DNA from: Verrucomicrobiota bacterium
GTDB lineage: Bacteria; Verrucomicrobiota; Verrucomicrobiia; Verrucomicrobiales; DEV007
NCBI GenBank assembly: GCA_013152075.1
Contig: JAADHD010000412.1
Span: forward strand, 1 to 6,162
DNA length: 6,162 nucleotides
Direction: 5' to 3'
The position numbers were made by a program, and so were the translations under genes. Positions within the stretch are counted from its first letter, which is position 1. The number at the start of each line of letters is the position of its first letter. The notes below the pieces were generated by a model. That model ran no database searches, was not told where the DNA came from, and saw only the letters and a list, made by a program, of their open reading frames with translations. Shown here one piece after another: positions 1-5,596 of this stretch.

Positions 1-165
1 CCAGGGTCACAAATTTCAGCACTCAACTATCTTAAACATTTCCCCCAACTCCTAGGTTCACCCGAAACTGAGCTGCATAAAAAAATCTGCGAAATAGAAC
101 GCAACGGCAATGATCAACGACGCAAATTAGTGGGAAAAATACCTCATGAGTGCAAAACTGAATAA
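1..165 (+). CDS. C-terminal 54 residues of an unidentified protein (5' end outside window)
   Basis: The first frame is open from the window edge to a TAA at 163-165, giving 54 residues. The peptide is hydrophilic and rich in Lys and Glu. It has a short apolar start (ISALNYLKHFPQLLG), then a stretch that looks helical (ETELHKKICEIERNGNDQRRK), and it ends in HECKTE. That composition looks like real protein and the frame is uninterrupted, but I recognise no family. No start codon needs to lie in the window, because the gene would begin to the left. A hairpin at 183-205, 17 bases after the stop, is a plausible 3' end signal. A chance open frame of 55 codons cannot be excluded. Confidence 0.5.
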   Translation, partial: PGSQISALNYLKHFPQLLGSPETELHKKICEIERNGNDQRRKLVGKIPHECKTE

Positions 166-182
166 CAAGAGCAAATTTCACC

Positions 183-205
183 ACTGGTTTTATTTTAAAA
201 CCAGT
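183..205. terminator. Perfect 10-bp-stem hairpin, possible terminator of the left-edge gene
   Basis: ACTGGTTTTA (183-192) and TAAAACCAGT (196-205) are exact inverted repeats around a TTT loop. It lies 17 bases after the stop at 165. The stem is AT-rich near the loop, and neither side is followed by a T-run, so it is not a textbook intrinsic terminator. It could instead be a 3' stability element or a protein site. Confidence 0.4.
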
Positions 206-278
206 TGCCACTCATGAAGAAATCGGCCTCCCTCTCCCTCCTCAGGCGAGCATACTCGTCAGGATATACTCTAATCAT
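195..278 (-). CDS. Possible 27-residue small ORF, unrecognised
   Basis: The minus strand reads MIRVYPDEYARLRREREADFFMSGNWF from an ATG at 276-278 to a TAA at 195-197. The peptide has protein-like composition with a charged helical middle. There is no ribosome-binding site, and the frame continues open upstream only to a stop at 342-344. Its 3' end overlaps the hairpin at 183-205. It could be a gene-end remnant or pure chance. I recognise no family. Confidence 0.12.
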   Translation of the reverse strand: MIRVYPDEYARLRREREADFFMSGNWF

Positions 279-311
279 GCTGCGGGAAATTATTGCAAGC
301 GTCTGATGGAA

Positions 312-511
312 AGCTACTTTCTTCACCCCAAAGGGGTAGCTCTATGATAGCCCAGCGCAACGCGCTGGGATTAGATAGATAGATTCATCAGCCCTGAAAG
401 GGCGGCCCTAAAGCCTTGGGATTAGCGCCGCCCCCTTTGGGGCTTGATGATTTTGCTACCATTACCCTGGGGCGATGCCCGCAGGCTACCATAGGGTCGG
501 CGCTTAGCGCC
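312..511. repeat. REP-like cluster of short GC-rich palindromes
   Basis: At least five small hairpins lie within 200 bases: ACCCC/GGGGT (325-329, 333-337); CCCAGCGC/GCGCTGGG with an AAC loop (351-358, 362-369); GCCCT/AGGGC (391-395, 399-403); GCCCC/GGGGC (430-434, 439-443); GGCGC/GCGCC (499-503, 507-511). Longer pairings overlay them: AGCTAC/GTAGCT (312-317, 336-341) and ACCCT/AGGGT (464-468, 493-497). TGGGATTAG occurs twice in direct orientation (366-374 and 417-425), and GCTACCAT occurs twice (455-462, 485-492). The pattern resembles extragenic palindromic (REP/BIME-like) repeats dispersed in many bacterial genomes, which are often linked to RAYT transposases. No RAYT gene is present here. 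Dispersal in the genome cannot be shown from one copy. Confidence 0.65.
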
Positions 512-605
512 TGTTAGCCTGAGCCCGCAGCATCGGCATCGAGATAACAAGCACAGCATTCCTAGATCCTGCTCAATGAATGATAAAGTAAGGGGAATCA
601 CCAGA

Positions 606-651
606 AACACGACCGGTTAATTGTCCGGCCGGACAATTAACCGGTCGTGTT
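606..651. repeat. Spacerless perfect 46-bp palindrome
   Basis: The arms 606-628 and 629-651 are exact reverse complements, 23 bp each, with no spacer. Each outer arm carries AACACGACCGGTTAATTGTC or its complement, and the centre is TCCGGCCGGA. Symmetry stops abruptly at 605/652. As RNA it would fold into a stem of about 21 bp with a GGCC tetraloop. It lies 99 bases beyond the pdxH stop, so it could end that operon, but only three T residues follow on the minus strand. Other readings are an operator for a dimeric regulator, since TTGTCCGG/CCGGACAA is a plausible half-site pair, or a mobile-element remnant. The function is unknown; the symmetry itself is certain. Confidence 0.85.
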
Positions 652-750
652 ATGGCTAGTAGAACACTAGTTTCATTGAATCCTAAAGGCAATTATGACC
701 CCTATTCGCAGATAAATATCTTCAGCACGACAAACCGCGCCCACTTCAGT

Positions 751-1389
751 TTACGGCGAGAGCCGCTCAATGTTCCAATCGGATTCATCGCCTCTGGTAT
801 ACAGGAAACGATCGTGAATCCGACTCTCTCCTCCCTGCCAGAACTCGAAAGATTGCGGCTCTATTCGGAAACCTCCCCAAAACGGGGGCAAGGATATATC
901 GCCTTTGCTGAAACGTGCTTTGATCTCAGCGAGCTTGCCCTCCAACACGCTGCGGGATGAAATCACCGAGCTTTGCCGAGAGATCCAAGCACCCAACTGA
1001 CTGTCTTTGGGTCGTTTGAGAAAATACTTCAAGGATTCCGCCGCTGACACCTTGGAAGCTCTTCCTTTGACGATCACCTGACGCTGCATGGTCAGCCAAG
1101 GGAACAACATGCTCACCTTGTCATTGCCCTCAATCTCCATCGCCTTGTGACTTTCATAGTTGGTGAAAAACACCAAACCATCGCCATCAAAATATTTTAG
1201 TAGTACCGTGCGAAGAGATGGTTGCCCGTCTTCGCTCACTGTCGCCAAACTGAAGGCATTCGGTTCGTGCACCTCTGATGCACAAGCTTGTTCGAACCAA
1301 GAGGAAAATTGTTCAAAGGCATTATCCTTCAAGGAAGAACGACGCAGTTCCCCTTCGGAGTAATCCAAACGCATGTCAGATAAATCCAT
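751..1389 (-). CDS. pdxH: Pyridoxamine/pyridoxine 5'-phosphate oxidase
   Basis: This FMN-dependent cytoplasmic enzyme oxidises pyridoxine or pyridoxamine 5'-phosphate to pyridoxal 5'-phosphate, the last step of the DXP-dependent B6 route and of salvage. The 212-residue product spans the whole family (E. coli PdxH is 218). FMN-site stretches are visible: RTVLLK (60-65), FFTNYESHKA (74-83), RQ (103-104) and QS (139-140). Residues matching the E. coli PLP-site set are all present at a constant offset of 7: K65, Y122, R126, S130, R190 and H192, the last two in RIHDR. The C-terminus W-NIERLSP is typical. The chosen ATG at 1387-1389 overlaps the stop of the upstream propeller gene as TAATG and has AGGA about 8 bases upstream. 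A TTG six codons earlier is less likely. Translation is probably coupled to the upstream gene. Confidence 0.96.
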   Translation of the reverse strand: MDLSDMRLDYSEGELRRSSLKDNAFEQFSSWFEQACASEVHEPNAFSLATVSEDGQPSLRTVLLKYFDGDGLVFFTNYESHKAMEIEGNDKVSMLFPWLTMQRQVIVKGRASKVSAAESLKYFLKRPKDSQLGAWISRQSSVISSRSVLEGKLAEIKARFSKGDISLPPFWGGFRIEPQSFEFWQGGESRIHDRFLYTRGDESDWNIERLSP

Positions 1390-2624
1390 TATTTTTTTCC
1401 TATACAATACAGATGTTTGTCACCACGCAGGTAAAACTTGCCGTCATAAACCGCAGGTGAAGCATCGGTCTTTTCCCCCAACTGATTCTGCGCGACCATC
1501 TCAAATTTCGGCCCTGGTTTCACCACGGTCATGATACCTTTATCAGACAGAAAATGCACCAATCCGTTTGCTGAGATCAACGAAGCACTATGCCGCTTCG
1601 GTAATTTCTCTTTCCATAACTTCTCTCCGGTGTCAGCGATGAAACAAGAAGCCACGCCCTTGTCGGATACCATCAGCAAGTATTCGCCCACCAGAACCGG
1701 ACTCGGCACGTAAGAGCAATCATCAGTCGTTCTCCAGGTCACGTGCGTCTTGGTAACATTTCCGCTCCCACGTGGGTCAATGGACAAAAGATGTCGCTCG
1801 GGAAATCCACAGGTCATAAAGAGGTTTTTTCCATTATAAACAATCGAGGCCACATACTGCTGGGTCGGCCCGTCGATCAGCCAGTGTTGTTTGCCGGTAT
1901 CAGGGTCATAGCTGGCCACCGATTTACTTCCCGACAGGATCAACTGATTACGCCCGTCAATCTCACGGATAATCGGCGTGCAGTAACTTCTGGTTTTGTT
2001 CGGACGATTCGTTTTCCAAATCGTCTCACCTGTCGCCCGATCAAGAGCAACGATATAAGCCTCACCGTCATGGTCTCCATTGACGATCACTTTATCTTTC
2101 CACAAAACCGGACTGGCGCAGTAACCATGTGTGCTTTTGAAAACACCGGGGCGCTTTTTCCAGATTTCCTTGCCATCAAAATCATAGGCAGCCACAAACA
2201 TCTGCTTGTCATCGAGAAAACTCACATAAACCAATTCGCCATCCGTCGCCGGCGTGCTCGACGCATAACTGTTCAGCGGATGAATATGTTCGATCGGGGC
2301 TTTCAGCACCGTCTTCTGCCACAGCACCTTGCCGTCCTTACGATCCAGACAAATCAACACGCGCTGCTCTGTATCCTTCACCGCTTCGACTAGGAAAATA
2401 CGATCCTTCCAAATAATCGGCGAAGCATGTCCTTTACCCGGCAAGGCCGTTTTCCAAATCACGTTTTCCGGCACGCTCCATTTGACCGGAAGGTTTGCAT
2501 TCTCTTCAACGGTGCCGTCACCGCGTACACCTCGCCAGCCCGGCCAGTTTTCTGCAGCTCCAGCTGACACGGTCGTAACCAACAGACAAACGACCTGAAC
2601 GGCCAAAAATATATTTCGCTTCAT
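1389..2624 (-). CDS. Secreted PQQ-type beta-propeller repeat protein (first paralogue)
   Basis: The predicted 411-residue protein has a Sec signal peptide (MKRNIFLAVQVVCLLVTTVSA, probable cleavage after AGAA) and then a mature start ENWPGWRG. Propeller blades follow, marked by repeated motifs of the type D--G---W: LDRKDGKVLWQK, YDFDGKEIWKK, LDRATGETIWKT, YDPDTGKQHWL and IADTGEKLWKE. It ends in LGEKTDASPAVYDGKFYLRGDKHLYCIGKK, a final blade that likely closes the ring. This is the PQQ-repeat (BamB-like) fold. Real PQQ binding or dehydrogenase activity is not indicated, and the role is unknown. ATG at 2624 gives the best signal peptide but has no clear ribosome-binding site. Upstream ATGs at 2645 and 2642 add six or seven residues, with GGGTGA just before them. 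pdxH follows with a 1-base overlap. A related gene diverges from it. Confidence 0.9.
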   Translation of the reverse strand: MKRNIFLAVQVVCLLVTTVSAGAAENWPGWRGVRGDGTVEENANLPVKWSVPENVIWKTALPGKGHASPIIWKDRIFLVEAVKDTEQRVLICLDRKDGKVLWQKTVLKAPIEHIHPLNSYASSTPATDGELVYVSFLDDKQMFVAAYDFDGKEIWKKRPGVFKSTHGYCASPVLWKDKVIVNGDHDGEAYIVALDRATGETIWKTNRPNKTRSYCTPIIREIDGRNQLILSGSKSVASYDPDTGKQHWLIDGPTQQYVASIVYNGKNLFMTCGFPERHLLSIDPRGSGNVTKTHVTWRTTDDCSYVPSPVLVGEYLLMVSDKGVASCFIADTGEKLWKEKLPKRHSASLISANGLVHFLSDKGIMTVVKPGPKFEMVAQNQLGEKTDASPAVYDGKFYLRGDKHLYCIGKK

Positions 2625-2645
2625 GATAAGGGGAAAAAACATCAT

Positions 2646-2717
2646 TCACCCGATGTAATCAACCACAAAGCATCCTCCGCTTGTTTTCCCGCTGGACCCG
2701 ATCTAATTTCTAATAGT
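2646..2717. promoter_or_regulatory. Divergent promoter region between the two propeller genes
   Basis: This short spacer (72 bases, or 93 if the minus gene starts at 2624) must hold promoters for both propeller genes unless they lie inside coding sequence. For the plus gene, TTGTTT (2681-2686), 17 bases and then TAATTT (2704-2709) is a weak sigma-70-like match. It would place the transcript start within a few bases of the ATG at 2718, so the message would be almost leaderless. No purine-rich ribosome-binding site precedes that ATG. No convincing minus-strand promoter was found. Confidence 0.3.
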
Positions 2718-4007
2718 ATGAAACACCGATCCCCCTATCTCTGTTTGCTGTTGGCTCTAAACCTCGCCTTGCTCCCATCGCTCCACCTTTACGCCGAAAA
2801 CTGGCCCTCATGGCGTGGTGACAATGCCGGATCAGGAATCACTTCAGAAACCGATCTACCACTCGAATGGGATCAAAAAAAGAACGTCATCTGGCGAATC
2901 GACCTTCCCGATCGCGGAAACTCCACTCCTGCAATCTGGAAAGATCAGGTTTTTGTAAATCAAGCAGTGGAGAAAAACAACTTCCGTGGTGTCATGTGCT
3001 TCAACAAAAAAGACGGCAGCCTGCTATGGAAAAAAGGAGTTACCTACACCACGAAAGAACAAACCCACCCTTCAAACCCCTACTGCTCAGCGTCTCCGGT
3101 AACAGACGGCGAACGAGTGATCGTCTCATACGGATCGGCTGGACTTTATTGTTACGACATGGATGGCAAAGAATTGTGGCAACGCGATTTTGCCCCCATC
3201 AGTCACATCTGGGGAAACGCCGCTTCCCCGCTGATCTATGGCGACCTGTGTATTTATTACCACGGCCCCGATAAAGCTCGAGGCCTACTCACGGCTCTGG
3301 ACAAAAACACCGGAAAGACCGTTTGGGAATTCGAAGAACCAAATTGGAAGCCCGTTAAAAGAACCGATGGATTCAAAGGTCGCGACGAAGGCAGCGTCAT
3401 CGGTTCCTGGAGCAGCCCGATCATCGTGCCTGCCAAATCAGGAGACCAGTTAGTGATGAGCTTTCCCATGCAGGTCAAAGCCTTTGATCTCAAGTCAGGC
3501 AAAGAACTCTGGAGCAGTGACGGCCTGAACCCACTGATCTATACATCGCCAATGTTTGGACAAGATACGATCGTGGCAATGGGAGGCTATTTCGGTAATA
3601 CCGTCACGGTCAAAACCGACGGCGCAGGAGACGTCACTCAATCCAAAAGCGCCTGGCACAAGGTTCGCGATAAGGGCGGCATAGGAACCGGGCTCATCGC
3701 CGGTGAGCTAATGTATTATCAGGACGGCGGCGGCAAACTCTATTGTGCAGAACTGCAAAACGGTAAAGTTCTGTGGGAACAAAAACTTCCCGGCAGTGCC
3801 CGAACCTGGGGTTCACTGCTACTCTCCGGCGATCACATTTACACTCTGAGTCAAAGTGGTGAAACGATCGTTTTTAAAGCCGGATCCAAAACCTACCAAC
3901 AACTCGCCCACAATAAAGTCGGTGAAAAAACCAACGCCTCCATTGCGGTGTCCGACGGACGACTCTTCATTCGCACCTGGAAAGGGTTGTGGTGCATTGG
4001 AAATTAG
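2718..4007 (+). CDS. Secreted PQQ-type beta-propeller repeat protein (second paralogue)
   Basis: The 429-residue protein has a clear signal peptide (MKHRSPYLCLLLALNLALLPSLHLYA, cleavage after A26) and then ENWPSWRG. Repeated blade motifs follow: FNKKDGSLLWKK, YDMDGKELWQRD, LDKNTGKTVWEFE, FDLKSGKELWSSD and LQNGKVLWEQK. The end, VGEKTNASIAVSDGRLFIRTWKGLWCIGN, closely parallels that of the divergent neighbour, as do NVIW near residue 55 and THPSNPYCSASPVTDG (HPLNSYASSTPATDG in the neighbour). The two are therefore paralogues. It is exported, probably periplasmic or envelope-attached. No catalytic signature or lipobox is apparent, so its function is unknown. The first ATG is the only start that keeps the signal peptide intact, although it lacks a recognisable ribosome-binding site. 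It ends 10 bases before the stop of the converging barrel gene. Confidence 0.92.
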   Translation: MKHRSPYLCLLLALNLALLPSLHLYAENWPSWRGDNAGSGITSETDLPLEWDQKKNVIWRIDLPDRGNSTPAIWKDQVFVNQAVEKNNFRGVMCFNKKDGSLLWKKGVTYTTKEQTHPSNPYCSASPVTDGERVIVSYGSAGLYCYDMDGKELWQRDFAPISHIWGNAASPLIYGDLCIYYHGPDKARGLLTALDKNTGKTVWEFEEPNWKPVKRTDGFKGRDEGSVIGSWSSPIIVPAKSGDQLVMSFPMQVKAFDLKSGKELWSSDGLNPLIYTSPMFGQDTIVAMGGYFGNTVTVKTDGAGDVTQSKSAWHKVRDKGGIGTGLIAGELMYYQDGGGKLYCAELQNGKVLWEQKLPGSARTWGSLLLSGDHIYTLSQSGETIVFKAGSKTYQQLAHNKVGEKTNASIAVSDGRLFIRTWKGLWCIGN

Positions 4008-4017
4008 CTCAGCCGTT

Positions 4018-4881
4018 TTATTTAGGGAACAACAAAACAAGCCCAAACCTCACGCCCCATTCAGGTCCGTTCTGCGAAGCCTCGGGATAATAACGAGCCC
4101 CTAACTGCCACTGGGCCTGTTGCTTGCCGAGCTTGATCATTTTGGTCACCATCACATTGATAGGAACCGTCCATTGTTCTCCGGTGAAATCATAGGTTGA
4201 TTCACTGTTAAGCGTATAAGTCCAACCACCACCGGGAATATAAGCAATAAACGGCTGAAGAAACATCTGATTGATCGTTGAACGATCCGATGGCGTATCC
4301 GCCGCCCACAACTGATTCATCAGGGCGCCATAGGTCAACTTGCCGCTCTGTTTAAGCGCTATGAAAGTTGGTCCTACTCCCCACTGGTTTGCGGTGAGCA
4401 AATCATCGGTTCCCGTCGGTAACAAGGAAGCCACCCCTGCTCCCAATACCCAACCGTTCGAGGTTGGCTTCGCAGGTGAAAGCCAGGCGCTGACTACGGT
4501 ATCCGCAAGTCCGCTCTGACTGCTCGTGCCAATGACATCCGTCTGAGACACCACCGGAAGGATGATTCGCGTGATCAAATTCCAATCCTCGTTGATCGAC
4601 AAAGGAATGACCGGTTGGATATTCATTGTCCATTTAACTCCGTCCCCATTGGGACCACCGCCAAAGTCGAAATTATTCTGAAAGGGCACACTGATTAGGG
4701 ATGCAAGAGGATTGGCCAATTTTTTGGCAAGCTCATCCGCACTTTCAACGGGAGCCTCTGCTGTGGTGACAGCATCTGCGCTTACTTGTTCTCCTCCTTT
4801 GACTCCGGGCACCGCCAGCACAAGTAGCCCTAATAGGGACAATTTAAGAAAGTGGCGAGCGCGAGTGAATTTGATTTTCAT
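4018..4881 (-). CDS. Outer-membrane beta-barrel 'transporter' family protein
   Basis: The 287-residue protein has a signal peptide (MKIKFTRARHFLKLSLLGLLVLAVPGVKG), a short linker rich in Ala and Glu, and ADELAKKLANPLASLISVPFQNNFDFG. The rest is a series of amphipathic beta strands: WTMNIQPVIPLSINEDWNLITRIILPVVSQ, WVLGAGVASLLPTGTDDLLTANQWGVGPTFIALKQ, WTYTLNSESTYDF, WTVPINVMVTKMIKLGKQ, and a final WGVRFGLVLLFPK. This matches a widespread family of predicted outer-membrane channels, usually annotated only as 'transporter' or, misleadingly, 'neuromedin U'. The substrate is unknown. It lies 71 bases after the ABC ATPase gene in the same direction, so it is probably co-transcribed. The start is uncertain. 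ATG at 4881 fits the signal peptide best. A TTG at 4917 is preceded by AAGGAG (4927-4932) at a 9-base spacing. A TTG at 4956 would overlap the ATPase stop. Confidence 0.85.
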   Translation of the reverse strand: MKIKFTRARHFLKLSLLGLLVLAVPGVKGGEQVSADAVTTAEAPVESADELAKKLANPLASLISVPFQNNFDFGGGPNGDGVKWTMNIQPVIPLSINEDWNLITRIILPVVSQTDVIGTSSQSGLADTVVSAWLSPAKPTSNGWVLGAGVASLLPTGTDDLLTANQWGVGPTFIALKQSGKLTYGALMNQLWAADTPSDRSTINQMFLQPFIAYIPGGGWTYTLNSESTYDFTGEQWTVPINVMVTKMIKLGKQQAQWQLGARYYPEASQNGPEWGVRFGLVLLFPK

Positions 4882-4952
4882 ACTCACGGACTTTTGCACT
4901 CTCAACTTTTCCGTCAATAAAATTCTCTCCTTATTGCGACTTAAAAATGATA

Positions 4953-5594
4953 TCAACTCCCCTCCACCAACTTGCCATCCTCCAAAAAGAACTCCCTGTC
5001 CGCGATCAAATCCGCCTCACGCCTGCTATGGGTGATATGCAATGCGGTGATCCCGTGCTCCTTCACCACCGAACGAATCAATTCCACCATGCCTTCATGG
5101 GTCGCTTCGTCTAAAGCACTCAGAGGCTCATCGAGGCAAAGAATTTCTGGCCGCACCGCCAAGGCCCGCCCCAAAGCCACTCGTTGACGCTCTCCGCCAC
5201 TCAAGCCAAAGGGTTTGCGTTCGAGAATATCTTCAATTCCCAGTTCCTCGACCAATTCCAACACCCTCTTTTCGATTTCTTCTTTCCTCCATCCCTGGAC
5301 CTTGGGCCCGAATGACAACTGCTGACGCACAGTCATGGTTGAAAACAAAGCGCCATCCTGCGGCACAAAACCAATCCCTCTCTCCCCTGCCCGCAAGTTT
5401 GTCACCTCCCTGCCCATCAAGGTGATTTTTCCACTCACCACTTCTTTCAATCCACAGATCGCCTCCAATATCGTCGTCTTGCCGCAGCCTGTCCTGCCCA
5501 TCAAAACTCCATACTCACCAGTAGGGACCTCGAAAGAAATCCCGTCGATGCGAAAGTCGCCTGCTTTTACGGATAGCTGCTCGACGGAAATCAT
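4953..5594 (-). CDS. ABC transporter ATP-binding protein, ModC/TupC-like oxyanion class
   Basis: This 213-residue cytoplasmic ATPase energises the adjacent permease. All nucleotide-binding elements are intact: Walker A GRTGCGKTT (33-41), Q-loop Q79 in FVPQDG, signature LSGGE (131-135), Walker B ILCLDE (151-156), D-loop SALD (159-162) and switch H189 in HITHS. The protein stops right after the nucleotide-binding domain, so it lacks the C-terminal MOP/TOBE regulatory domain that makes typical ModC or CysA about 350 residues. Short versions occur among tungstate-type and other oxyanion importers. It starts two bases after the permease stop (TAAAAATG), so translation is probably coupled. The family is secure. 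The substrate (molybdate, tungstate, sulfate or other) is inference from the permease type, and no binding protein is visible in the window. Confidence 0.93.
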   Translation of the reverse strand: MISVEQLSVKAGDFRIDGISFEVPTGEYGVLMGRTGCGKTTILEAICGLKEVVSGKITLMGREVTNLRAGERGIGFVPQDGALFSTMTVRQQLSFGPKVQGWRKEEIEKRVLELVEELGIEDILERKPFGLSGGERQRVALGRALAVRPEILCLDEPLSALDEATHEGMVELIRSVVKEHGITALHITHSRREADLIADREFFLEDGKLVEGS

Positions 5595-5596
5595 TT

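Noticed and set aside
372..384. Short TAGA tandem repeat (about three units)
   Set aside because: It is too short to be a meaningful phase-variable tract, and no gene or promoter depends on it.
312..511. CRISPR array or tRNA/structured RNA gene in the palindrome-rich gap
   Set aside because: The repeated words are 8-9 bases and irregularly spaced, not 24-40-base repeats with uniform spacers. No tRNA cloverleaf or CCA-end pattern is visible.
422..610. Minus-strand open frame of 62 codons
   Set aside because: It runs through the REP-like palindromes, and its Arg/Cys/Gly-rich peptide is typical of translated GC-rich repeats.
656..670. CTAGT/ACTAG 5-bp inverted repeat beside the large palindrome
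   Set aside because: A 5-bp match with a 5-base loop is expected by chance.
652..960. Plus-strand open frame of 102 codons beginning right after the 46-bp palindrome
   Set aside because: Most of it is antisense to the highly conserved C-terminus of pdxH. It has no recognisable family and no ribosome-binding site.
1390..1407. TTG start six codons upstream of the chosen pdxH start
   Set aside because: The ATG at 1389 has correctly spaced AGGA, and its TAATG overlap with the upstream stop is a common coupling arrangement.
1743..2393. Plus-strand open frame of 216 codons
   Set aside because: It is entirely antisense to the first propeller gene, whose blade motifs and signal peptide are clear. 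The antisense peptide has no family features.
2867..3274. Plus-strand open frame of 135 codons in another frame of the second propeller gene
   Set aside because: The overlapped gene is intact with blade motifs throughout. The alternative peptide is rich in Arg, Ser and Pro and looks like an out-of-frame shadow.
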